Notes under the pieces: model-generated
What the model saw: only the letters and a program-made list of their open reading frames with translations
What the model was told of the DNA's origin: nothing
Databases searched by the model: none
Part shown: piece after piece, positions 32,298 through 39,637 of the stretch
How the letters are laid out: every line of letters begins with the position of its first letter
Position numbering within the stretch: position 1 is the stretch's first letter
Program-made: the position numbers and the translations under genes
Source: an uncultured Mesorhizobium sp.
GTDB taxonomy: Bacteria > Pseudomonadota > Alphaproteobacteria > Rhizobiales > Rhizobiaceae
Assembly: GCA_937958475.1 (NCBI GenBank)
Contig: CALFXR010000021.1
Coordinates: 1-48,567 of the forward strand
Direction: 5' to 3'
Length of the DNA stretch: 48,567 bases

Positions 32298-33226
32298 GCG
32301 GCGCGTCCTTCGGCGACGCCGCCGCAGCACAGGTCCCAGGCGTCGATCACCTCGATGTCGGAGAATTCCGCCGATTGCGGGATCCATGCGGTGATCGTGT
32401 CGGTCGGGCCGATGTTGACGATCCGCGTCACGCCGAATTCGTTGCGCAGGTTGCGGATGGTCTCGAACCAGTGCACCGGGTTGGAAGCGCCGGCCAGCGC
32501 TTCCTCGCGCATCTCGTCGGCGGTGACGAGGGGCTTCAGGAAGATGCTCGAGTAGACCGGCATCGCCGGCGGGCGGATATCCCAGCCGCGCACCAGCGCG
32601 CGCACGCTCTCGGCGACGGGGCGCATCAGTTCCGAGTGGAACGGGTAGGGATAGAGCTGGTTGATCTTCAGCCCGAGTTCGCGGCCGCGCGGCTTCAGCG
32701 CCTCGATCGCCTCGCTGGAACCCGCGAGCGCGCCGTAGCGCTCCGACCAAAGGCTGAGCGACAGTCCGGACTCGTTCAGCCATTCCAGTTGCCGCGCGCC
32801 GAAGATGCCTTCGGACGGCCGCACGCTGGCGAGTTCGCCGGGTGGGCTGAGGTGGCGGAACTGCGCCAGGTGCCAGACGATGCCGATCATCTGCCGCAGC
32901 GTCGCCGATCCCGACACCGCGCCCCGCGCCAGGTCGCCCATCGAGCAGCCGGCCAGCCCGTCGATGCGCGTCCTGTTCATCACCGCCCGCGAGATGCCGA
33001 CCTGCATGCCGGTGTGGGCGATGAACAGCCGGTCCATGTCGGCGCGGTGCGGGCGGGCGTGTTCGCGCAGGAAGCCGGCGATGTCCTCGGTCTTGCCGGT
33101 CGCCTCGGCAAGGTAGGACGAGACTTCGTCGAGCGTGTCGGCGACTTCGGGCAGATCGAGCCAGCGCCGCGTCCGCGACGCCTGCTGCAGGGCCTCGAGC
33201 CCCGGATAGACGGCATAGGTCTTCAT
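32294..33226 (-). CDS. Stand-alone acyltransferase (FabD/PKS AT-like)
   Basis: 310 residues of malonyl/acyl-CoA:ACP transacylase fold. The nucleophile elbow is GCSMGD (S95, in place of the common GHSLGE), and the partner His is H197 in YPYPFHSELMRPV, matching the AT-domain pattern FHS-x-x-M-x-P. The usual N-terminal GQG is replaced by YPG. No PKS, ACP or FAS gene is adjacent. Such trans-acting transferases load acyl groups onto carrier proteins. The ATG at 33226 has a weak site (GGGGCC). It is the first gene of a two-gene operon with the P450. Confidence 0.75.
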   Translation of the reverse strand: MKTYAVYPGLEALQQASRTRRWLDLPEVADTLDEVSSYLAEATGKTEDIAGFLREHARPHRADMDRLFIAHTGMQVGISRAVMNRTRIDGLAGCSMGDLARGAVSGSATLRQMIGIVWHLAQFRHLSPPGELASVRPSEGIFGARQLEWLNESGLSLSLWSERYGALAGSSEAIEALKPRGRELGLKINQLYPYPFHSELMRPVAESVRALVRGWDIRPPAMPVYSSIFLKPLVTADEMREEALAGASNPVHWFETIRNLRNEFGVTRIVNIGPTDTITAWIPQSAEFSDIEVIDAWDLCCGGVAEGRAA

Positions 33227-33752
33227 CGTTCGGCCCCGGTTACGCTCAGCAGGCCGGATGCATGCCAGGACGCCGGCGGGATCCACCCGAATGGCGACCG
33301 GTGCCCGGATTCGCGCCGCTTTCGCGGGCGGATCCGCTCGAAATTGACCAAGACATCGATGATTGTTTCCCCGCCCCGTTTTTTCTTTCCGGCCCCCCGT
33401 TGGCCGGTGGGCAAGAATTGCGCGTTTGCCGGGGCAGGGCAATGGGCGGCTTGGCTCCGGCCGGGGCTTTTTGCCGCGTCGGTGGCGTCGACGGGCCGGA
33501 CCGGGCCGGACCGGGCCGCGGCCGGCGGCGCAGCGCGCCGACGCGGTGCCGGGCGGTCCGGAACGCGGCGCGTTCCGCTGCGATGCCGCCGGGTGGAGCG
33601 AAGTCCACGGCAAGGCCTTCGAAACCGGCCTCCGCATCGACCCGAAGACCGGAATCGATGTTCGCAATGAGCGTTGCAGCCGGCTGAAGACCTTCGAAGC
33701 GTCCTTCGTGCGCCCGATAGACCGCACGGCGCTCCCACGCGTTCACTTGACG
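33227..33752. other. Non-coding or undefined stretch left of the integrated element
   Basis: 526 bases. Open frames exist on both strands but none has a ribosome site or recognisable family. A short tandem repeat of a 10-base GC unit (CCGGGCCGGA) lies at about 33490-33520. This is host DNA left of attL. Confidence 0.4.
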
Positions 33753-34082
33753 ATGCCCGACCCGAACAAGAGTGGCGGAGAGGAAGGGCCGACCATCGGT
33801 CTTCCCTGCCAGTCGGTTGGCATTCCCAACCCCCGGAACCCCACCATTGAAAACATTGGCGTTTCGGAGATGCTTCCCAACTCTTTCGATGCCTGTTTCG
33901 ACACCGATGTCGCTGACATCAAGACGGCGATGCTCGACGAGATCGCCGAGCTTCGCGACCGCCTGGCCTTCTTGAACAGTGCTGAGGTCGAGGATGTTCT
34001 CGACATCTTCGAAAACGGAATGCGGGCGCTGATCGATCACATGATCCCGGAAGCGTCGGTCTTCGATGGAGATCCGAATTGA
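33753..34082 (+). CDS. Short ORF spanning the attachment site (109 aa in the integrated form)
   Basis: In the integrated form it runs from ATG 33753 in host DNA through attL. The element-encoded part starts after EEG (PTIGLPCQSVGIPNPRNPTI) and is a small acidic protein with a helical second half (DIKTAMLDEIAELRDRLAFL...VEDVLDIFENGMRALIDHMI). No family recognised. In the excised circle the frame would instead begin at ATG 45023 (MIDLANKGGGEEG), overlapping the integrase stop by ATGA, giving 110 residues. The host-side ATG has no ribosome site. The stop overlaps the helicase start (TTGA at 34079-34082), so it should be translationally coupled to it. Confidence 0.55.
   Translation: MPDPNKSGGEEGPTIGLPCQSVGIPNPRNPTIENIGVSEMLPNSFDACFDTDVADIKTAMLDEIAELRDRLAFLNSAEVEDVLDIFENGMRALIDHMIPEASVFDGDPN
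33763..33788 (+). repeat. attL: left copy of the 26-bp direct repeat
   Basis: CGAACAAG, then A, then GTGGCGGAGAGGAAGGG (17 bases identical to the tRNA-Ser 3' region). The single mismatch to the right copy is at 33771 (A against G). Confidence 0.85.
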
Positions 34083-35593
34083 AGGCGCCAGCGGATCGCG
34101 AAGTCGAGCGCAAGGCCGCCAGGGATATCGCGGCGCGCTCGCTTGCGGCCATGGGACCGCGGCCGGCCGATGGCGAACCGGAACGTCAGGCGGAATGGGA
34201 CAGTCTAGCTCGCGTGGCGGGCGGCGTTGTCGAGCCGGAAGACAACGGCTTCGACGTCGACGAGTTCAACGCCGAGTTCGCGGTCGTTCCGATCGGCAGC
34301 CAGGCGGTCATCCTGTGGGAACGGCCCAACTCGCCGCAGGAAGAGCGAATCCAGTTCCTGAAGCCGACGGCGTTCCAGCTCCTTCACGGAAACCGCTTCA
34401 CTGAGGTCCGCGGGAGCGACGGCAAGCCCAAATGGAAGACGTGGGGCGAAGCCTGGCTGGACAGCCGTCACCGCCGACAGTTCAAGGGAATCGAGTTCCA
34501 CCCGGACCGGGACGGCGCAGCTGGCAGGCCAGGCTTCTATAATCTGTGGCGCGGATTCTCGGTGGAGCCGAGGCCCGGAGGATCCTATGCGATCTTCCGC
34601 GACCATCTGCTCAACAACGTCTGCGACGGCAACGCGGCGAACTTCCATTGGCTCTTCGCCTGGTTCGCGCAGATGTTTCAGCGGCCACGCGAGAAGCCGG
34701 GGACGGCGATCGTGCTGCGCGGCGGCATGGGCGCCGGAAAGACGAAAGTCGGCGAGGTTTTCGGATCGATGATCCAGGCCCACTATTTCCACGTCGACAA
34801 TCCCCGATACGTCGTCGGGCAGTTCAACGCCTTCATGGCCGCATGCCTGCTGCTCCAGGCCGACGAAGCCGTCTTCGCCGGCGACAAGGCCGCCGAGGGG
34901 CACCTTCGCGGGCTGGTCACGTCGGAAAAGCAGATGATCGAATCGAAGGGTGTCGATCCGATCCGCGTCGCCAATTTCGTCAGGCTCCTGATGACGTCAA
35001 ATGAGGATTGGGTGATCCCTGCAGGAAAGGACGAGCGCCGCTTCGCGGTGTTTGACGTGAACCCGCGTTGCGCGCAGAACACGGACTACTTTGCCGAGAT
35101 GGAGGCGCAACTCGACGCCGGAGGCCGCGAGGCGCTGCTGTACGATCTTCTCTGCTTCGATACCGGAAGGGTAAATCTCCGGGAGATTCCAAAGACCTAT
35201 GCACTCCTGGAGCAGAAAATCCGCTCGCTTGATCCCGTCGAGCAGTGGTGGTTGGACCGACTGATCGACGGCGCGCCGCTTTCGCGTGCGGATATGTGGC
35301 CGGAGTTCGTCGAGTGCTCGACGCTTTACGGTGACTACATCGCCAACGCCGAGAAGATCGGCGCGCGATACAGGGTGTCAAGCAGGTCATTCGGGATTAA
35401 AATCACCCGGCTCATTCCCAGATTGCGCCGGCGGAAACGGACCGTGCCCACCGACGATGGAGCATCGGTGCGACGGCCATGGGTATACGAGTTGCCGCCG
35501 CTGGCCGACTGCCGGGAAGCGTTTGACTGTCAGGTGAATCAGGCGACCGACTGGGGAGAGATCGATGCCGATCGCGACACTGCCCCAAGTTGA
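34079..35593 (+). CDS. Phage-type SF3/DUF5906-like replication helicase
   Basis: 504 residues. P-loop ATPase of the D5/NrS-1 helicase kind: Walker A GGMGAGKT (215-222), Walker B LLLQADEA (257-264), and a sensor-like FVRLLMTSNEDWVIPAG followed by DERRFAVFDV, the pattern used by virus and satellite replication helicases. The N-terminal 100 residues do not show a primase active site. Starts with TTG at 34079 within the TTGA overlap with orf109 and a GGAG about 9 bases upstream. The gene ends inside the first iteron, placing the likely origin directly behind its initiator/helicase. Confidence 0.82.
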   Translation: MKAPADREVERKAARDIAARSLAAMGPRPADGEPERQAEWDSLARVAGGVVEPEDNGFDVDEFNAEFAVVPIGSQAVILWERPNSPQEERIQFLKPTAFQLLHGNRFTEVRGSDGKPKWKTWGEAWLDSRHRRQFKGIEFHPDRDGAAGRPGFYNLWRGFSVEPRPGGSYAIFRDHLLNNVCDGNAANFHWLFAWFAQMFQRPREKPGTAIVLRGGMGAGKTKVGEVFGSMIQAHYFHVDNPRYVVGQFNAFMAACLLLQADEAVFAGDKAAEGHLRGLVTSEKQMIESKGVDPIRVANFVRLLMTSNEDWVIPAGKDERRFAVFDVNPRCAQNTDYFAEMEAQLDAGGREALLYDLLCFDTGRVNLREIPKTYALLEQKIRSLDPVEQWWLDRLIDGAPLSRADMWPEFVECSTLYGDYIANAEKIGARYRVSSRSFGIKITRLIPRLRRRKRTVPTDDGASVRRPWVYELPPLADCREAFDCQVNQATDWGEIDADRDTAPS

Positions 35594-35863
35594 CATACTG
35601 CCCCAAGTTGACATGGGGCACCCTGCCAACATGGGGCGGAAATATCGCAGCAAAATCAACAAGGTGCCCCATGTGCCCCATGTGCCCCAAGGAATTCGCG
35701 CATGCGTACGTGCGCGTGTGACAAGCGACGAGAGAGGGCGCTCTATATATTATCATTTTTACTTGGGGCAGATGGGGCACATGGGGCAAAGCATTGAAAT
35801 AGCGTCGCTTTTTTGCGCCCCATGTTTGCCGTCGAAATCGGTCAACATGGGGCACATGGGGCA
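35579..35863. repeat. Iteron-like array, probable replication origin of the element
   Basis: Two exact tandem 18-bp units (35579-35596, 35597-35614; ACTGCCCCAAGTTGACAT) are followed by about ten copies of the core TGCCCCA(T/A)G(T/G) in both orientations: near 35611, 35629, 35665, 35674, 35683, 35760, 35771, 35779, 35817, 35845 and 35854. An AT-rich segment lies at about 35739-35760 (TATATATTATCATTTTT). The layout is that of a theta origin bound by a Rep protein. The 35594-36063 gap contains no supported gene. Confidence 0.75.
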
Positions 35864-36063
35864 GTCCGGCCGGATGCGCGTGTGTGCCGATGACAGGGCG
35901 GGCCGGCGCGCTGATGGTGGGACGGTGGCGGCCCCATGGGTCCTTCCCCGGCCCCCCTCACCTACGGGCCGGGGCGATCCCGGAATATCGCCAGTGATCC
36001 CCTTTCGAAACTGGCCTAACAACCGAACAATTTCAATCATTTACCTAACAGCGGTGCGCGCAG

Positions 36064-36708
36064 ATGAGTGAAGATCGCCTTCCTCCCGGACTGTGGATCT
36101 CGATATCCGAACTGGCGCGGCGGCGGGGGATCAGCCGCGTCTCGGCGAAGGAACGCGTCGACCGGCTGGAGGCGCAGGGCCTGGTCGAGACCCGCCGCGA
36201 CGGCAACAGGCGACTGGTCGAGATGGCGGCCTTCGACCGCGCCGTCGGCGAAACCGGCGTCGCCGCGAAGGAGCTGGCGGTCGACACGGCGCAGGGCCGC
36301 GGCGGTCAGCATGCGCGCGAGTATCGGGACGCGCAGACCGAACGGGCGCAGTATGAGGCGCAGCTGAAGGCGCTGGATCTCGCCGAGCGCAAGCGCCTGG
36401 TGCTGCCGATCGGCGGCGAGCACGGCGTCGAGGCGGCGACACGCAAGATCGCCGACGCCTTCGCCCGCGACATGGAGAGGCTGACCCGCTACGCCGACGA
36501 GCTAGCGACCGCTGTGTCGAAGGAAGGCGTCGCCGGCGCGCGCCGGATACTCAAGGAGGTCGGCCACAGCATCCGCCAATCGGTCGCCGCTCGGCTCGCC
36601 GAGCTCGCGGAGGCCGGCGCCGCGGCGGAACGCGCCGGGCCGATCGTCACCGAACCGCCCGACAAACCCACAGCATCGAACAGCGAAGGATCGCCCTATG
36701 TCCAATAG
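36064..36708 (+). CDS. Winged-helix DNA-binding protein, small-terminase (Nu1/TerS)-like
   Basis: 214 residues. N-terminal winged helix (about 10-55): WISISELARRRGISRVSAKE, VDRLEAQGLVETRRDGNRRL. Then a long helical region, QHAREYRDAQTERAQYEAQL, KALDLAERKRLVLPIGG, and a further helical end, the layout of Nu1-type small terminase subunits. These select DNA for packaging and need a large terminase, which is absent here. A plain regulator is the alternative. The ATG at 36064 lacks a clear ribosome site; the stop lies 11 bases inside the tape-measure gene. Confidence 0.6.
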   Translation: MSEDRLPPGLWISISELARRRGISRVSAKERVDRLEAQGLVETRRDGNRRLVEMAAFDRAVGETGVAAKELAVDTAQGRGGQHAREYRDAQTERAQYEAQLKALDLAERKRLVLPIGGEHGVEAATRKIADAFARDMERLTRYADELATAVSKEGVAGARRILKEVGHSIRQSVAARLAELAEAGAAAERAGPIVTEPPDKPTASNSEGSPYVQ

Positions 36709-38530
36709 AACCGTCGAAGCCGTCCTTCGCCTCTCGTCGAAGCTCGGCAACATGAAGGCCTTCACGGAGGTCTCCGACAGACTGGCCCGCGTCGACCGGC
36801 AGGCGAAGGCCTATAACCGGACGCAAATGGCGCTCACGCGCGGCGCCGACCAGCTGGCGGCGACGCTGATGCGCGTCGCCGGCCCTGCCGCGCTCGGCGC
36901 CCTCGGCTACACGTCGCTGAAGACCTTCGCCAGCATCGAACGGCGCATGGAGCGGATCGGCATCAACGCCGAGGCGAGCGCCGAGCAGACGAAGGCCGCC
37001 TTCGGCCGAGTGACGCAGGTCGCCGACGCTCTCAAAGTGCCGATCGACAACGTGGTCGAAGGCCTCGAAAACCTGGTCGCCTCGGGCAAGACGCTCGACG
37101 AGGCGTTGGCCTTCCTGCCGTCGGTCGCCGGCACGGCCCACGCCGCCGGCGCATCGTTCGGCGACATGGCGACGACGGCCGATGCGATACAGTCGTCGCT
37201 CGGCATCGCCGCCGACCAGATGGAGCGCGCCTTCGACATCCTCGCCAAAGGTGGAAAGGAAGGCAAGTTCGAGCTGAAGGACATGGCCGCCGAGCTGCCG
37301 TCGCTGGCGCCGGCCTTCGCCGCGCTCGGCTACGATGGCGTGGACGGCCTGAAGCGCCTGACGGCAGCCATGCAGACGGTGCGACGGGAAACGGGATCAT
37401 CCAGCGAGGCCGCAACGGCGCTCATGGACGTGCTGAGCAAGATCGGATCCGAGACCGTGTCGAACAACTTCAAGAAGTTCGGCGTAGACATCCGCGAGGA
37501 GATGGCGAAAGCGCGGAAGGAAGGCGAGGACACGCTCGAGGCCTTCATCCGCCTGTCGCGGGATGCCGTGCAGGGCGACATGTCGAAGCTTCCGCAGCTG
37601 TTCACCGACAAGCAGATGCTTGCCGGCATGCGGGCGCTGATGAACCACACCGAGGAGTTCGCCGAGCTGATGCGCACGCTCGGCGACGCCTCCGGGACCG
37701 TGCGCACCGACCTCAACCGCCTCGCCGACGACGCGCAAGGCGCATTCGACCGGATGGGCAATTCATGGGAGAAGCTGAAGAAGTCGATCGGCGAGGGGCT
37801 GGTCGGCCTCGGCGCGGTCGACGCGATCGATTCGGTGTCGGACAACATCGACTATGCGACGGCGGTCAATGCCGGCCTCGAAAAGAGCGGGGTCCACGGC
37901 TTCGTCGACCGTAGCCAGTGGGGCATCACCCACGACCAGAAGGCGAAGAACGGCATGGCATGGGTCGGCGGCTACCGCACGCAGGCGCAGCGCGACGCCA
38001 TCGAGGCCTATCGGCGCAACGCGAGTACGCGCCTCGAAGGCTCGGCGCCGCCGATCACGCCGCCGTTGCCGCGCGGTCCCGACGGAATGCCGCTGGTCGG
38101 GCCTGTGCCGCCGTCGCGGACGGAAGCGGCGGTCGCGGCCGACCCCGACTTCGGCCCGTCGCTCGCCTACCAGTATGGCAGCTACGGCCGGGCCGCCGAG
38201 CGCGCCCGGCGCACGACCAGCTACCTGACGCGCGGCGAGCCCGCCGATGCGGCGGTGCGGCAGGGCGTGACCAGCGCCGTGGGCGACCTGGAGCAGCGGC
38301 TCGACGCGGCGCTCTCCTCGGGCGGCGAGAAGGCCGGCTCGGCGATCGAGGAATCGGGCGCGCGCGCCGGCGAGAAGGCCGGCTCGGCGTTCAAGCAGCT
38401 GATGGACAGCGCGGCGCAGTCCTTCGGCGAGGCGGCGGCGCGGTCGTTCAACGGCAGCGTGCGCGTTCCCTCCGGCGGCGGCGTCAACGCCAATGTCGGC
38501 AGGACCGGACAGGGCGGCGGGGATCTGTGA
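36698..38530 (+). CDS. Phage tail tape-measure protein
   Basis: 610 residues, helix-rich. TP901-type core: FASIERRMERIGINAEASAE, LENLVASGKTLDEALAFLPS, AGTAHAAGASFGDMATTADA, QSSLGIAADQMERAFDILAK, then TVSNNFKKFGVDIREEMAKA. One hydrophobic segment near residues 54-72. C-terminal part is Pro/Gly/Ser-rich. The protein sets tail length and helps DNA exit; 610 residues would correspond to a short tail. No other tail gene accompanies it. AAGGA precedes the ATG at 36698, and it overlaps the TerS-like gene by 11 bases. Confidence 0.85.
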   Translation: MSNRTVEAVLRLSSKLGNMKAFTEVSDRLARVDRQAKAYNRTQMALTRGADQLAATLMRVAGPAALGALGYTSLKTFASIERRMERIGINAEASAEQTKAAFGRVTQVADALKVPIDNVVEGLENLVASGKTLDEALAFLPSVAGTAHAAGASFGDMATTADAIQSSLGIAADQMERAFDILAKGGKEGKFELKDMAAELPSLAPAFAALGYDGVDGLKRLTAAMQTVRRETGSSSEAATALMDVLSKIGSETVSNNFKKFGVDIREEMAKARKEGEDTLEAFIRLSRDAVQGDMSKLPQLFTDKQMLAGMRALMNHTEEFAELMRTLGDASGTVRTDLNRLADDAQGAFDRMGNSWEKLKKSIGEGLVGLGAVDAIDSVSDNIDYATAVNAGLEKSGVHGFVDRSQWGITHDQKAKNGMAWVGGYRTQAQRDAIEAYRRNASTRLEGSAPPITPPLPRGPDGMPLVGPVPPSRTEAAVAADPDFGPSLAYQYGSYGRAAERARRTTSYLTRGEPADAAVRQGVTSAVGDLEQRLDAALSSGGEKAGSAIEESGARAGEKAGSAFKQLMDSAAQSFGEAAARSFNGSVRVPSGGGVNANVGRTGQGGGDL

Positions 38531-38553
38531 CAGCCTGGCGGCGGGGCCGGATG

Positions 38554-38574
38554 GACTGGGGAATTTCCCCAGTC
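38554..38574. terminator. Hairpin between the convergent tape-measure gene and orf99
   Basis: GACTGGGGA/TCCCCAGTC, 9-bp perfect stem with a 3-base loop, 24 bases after the tape-measure stop. T tails are poor on both sides, so termination is likely but not certain. Confidence 0.5.
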
Positions 38575-38603
38575 GAAAGTCTTCCGGCGCGGAAGAGTTC
38601 GTT

Positions 38604-38903
38604 TCAGTGCTCTTCACCGAAACCCTCGCAAGCCTCGGCTTCATGTTCATCCGGCAGCGCCCAAGGCGGCAGGCGGAGCGGGATCGGATTTGTCGCGGTG
38701 CCTGGCCGGTTGCGGTCGTCTTCGATCTGAAGTTCGCGCTCGACGCTTCCGATACATGACCGAATCCGGCGCAGATCTCGCGCAGCCTCGATCGCCTCTG
38801 CCGGGCCTCCGGTTGAGCTGACGGCCGCGACCAGCTTCAGACGATCGTGCAGGTCCTGGAGTATCTTTTCGAGGTGTGCGGAGTGAGCGCTTCTATCGTT
38901 CAT
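38604..38903 (-). CDS. Small hypothetical protein of the element (99 aa)
   Basis: 99 residues. Residues 8-60 are predicted helical (HLEKILQDLHDRLKLVAAVS, AEAIEAARDLRRIRSCIGSV), followed by a Pro-rich acidic tail. AAGGGGA lies about 6 bases before the ATG at 38903. No family recognised. It lies downstream of the XRE gene and the ParB remnants on the minus strand, so it may belong to a leftward regulatory transcript. Confidence 0.55.
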   Translation of the reverse strand: MNDRSAHSAHLEKILQDLHDRLKLVAAVSSTGGPAEAIEAARDLRRIRSCIGSVERELQIEDDRNRPGTATNPIPLRLPPWALPDEHEAEACEGFGEEH

Positions 38904-38956
38904 CGGAATCCCCTTCGGTTGCTTGCCGGGGGATTTTGGGGGCCAGACGGCGCGCG

Positions 38957-39297
38957 TTACGTTTCCGGCTGGGACTGTCCGGTCTTTGCAGCGGTGTCGG
39001 CGGTGAAGGATGCGTCCGCCAACTTGGCGGACGCATGCCTGGTCAACGCGCCGATGGTGCCGTGCCTCGTCTCCGGATGCAGCGCCTCATAGGCTTCCTT
39101 GCGGCACCTGGTGAGCAGCGCCCGCTCGGATGGCGAGAGCCGGCGCCGCGCTCGGCGTCGCGCTCGGATTGCCCGGTCTTTGCTGCAGTGTCGGCGGCGA
39201 AGCGGTCGCTCGCCGCGCGATCTTGTGTGTCGCCAACTTGGCGACTTACGCCTGGAGTCCCGTGCCTCGTCTCCGGATGCAGCGCCTCGTAGGCGTC
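38957..39297 (-). pseudogene. Two tandem remnants of a ParB-like DNA-binding protein
   Basis: On the minus strand, directly after the XRE stop, the frame reads AYEALHPETRHGTPG ... RFAADTAAKTGQSE, then after a frame change LSPSERALLTRCRKEAYEAL, HPETRHGTIG ... SFTADTAAKTGQSQPET and TAA at 38957. Both copies match the segment around HPETKHG and DTAAKTG known from plasmid/phage ParB-like proteins. At DNA level the units (about 38977-39094 and 39171-39294) share long near-identical stretches and each holds a hairpin with an AACTT loop (39010-39036 and 39229-39245). No start codon, HTH or ParB nuclease motif remains. Confidence 0.65.
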
Positions 39298-39558
39298 CTA
39301 GCGGCCCGTGGCCTTGCGCAGCCGCACGCCCGGCCCCTCGCCGTTCTCGTCGACGAAGAGCACGCCGGCCGATTCGAGCGCGCGCTTAACCGCAGCGACG
39401 TTGTTCGCGAGTCCCGCCGCTGCGCCTTCGCTGGCCTCCATGCGCCGTAGAGTGGGGACCGACACCGACGCAGCGGCGGCGAGTTCGGATTGCGCCATGC
39501 CCACCAATACCCGCCCTGCGGCGATCTGGCGACCTCGTATTTGATCGGTTCCGCTCAA
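39298..39558 (-). CDS. XRE/Cro-CI-like helix-turn-helix regulator
   Basis: 86 residues. HTH_3 fold: RGRQIAAGRVLVGMAQSELA, AAASVSVPTLRRMEASEG, then NNVAAVKRALESAGVLFVDE and GPGVRLRK, a very common small rhizobial/phage repressor type. It starts with TTG at 39558 (no upstream in-frame start). It is divergent from the Tat-signal gene; the intervening region has repeated CGCTCAA half-sites, so it likely acts as the lysogeny-type switch repressor of the element. Confidence 0.8.
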   Translation of the reverse strand: MSGTDQIRGRQIAAGRVLVGMAQSELAAAASVSVPTLRRMEASEGAAAGLANNVAAVKRALESAGVLFVDENGEGPGVRLRKATGR

Positions 39559-39573
39559 TTCGATCCAAACCTA

Positions 39574-39626
39574 TTGACAATCGCCCAATTTGAGCGAAAT
39601 GTATCACGGTAAACATTTCCGCTCAA
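39574..39626 (+). promoter_or_regulatory. Switch region: -35 box and operator between the XRE gene and the rightward genes
   Basis: TTGACA at 39574-39579 is a consensus -35 for rightward transcription; the -10 (near 39597-39604) is poor. TTGAGCGAAATGT (39590-39602) and ACATTTCCGCTCAA (39613-39626) form a long inverted repeat with one extra base; a third CGCTCAA half-site lies at 39552-39558, over the XRE start. Binding of the XRE protein would block both directions. Confidence 0.6.
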
Positions 39627-39637
39627 GGAGCACTGCA

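Noticed and set aside
33246..34040. 264-residue minus-strand ORF left of and across attL
   Set aside because: No ribosome site or family, overlaps the better-composed plus-strand orf109, and spans the host/element junction.
35579..35863. CRISPR array
   Set aside because: Repeat cores are about 10 bases, in both orientations and irregularly spaced, with no unique spacers and no cas genes.
35565..36071. 168-residue ORF over the iteron region with repeated PHVPHVPQ and MGHMGQ
   Set aside because: The repeats in the protein are just translations of the TGCCCCATG iterons in both orientations; no ribosome site or family. The DNA repeats are the signal.
39010..39036. Classical terminator for the XRE transcript
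   Set aside because: Strong hairpin but no T-run on either strand, and it coincides with coding-type ParB remnant sequence repeated at 39229-39245.
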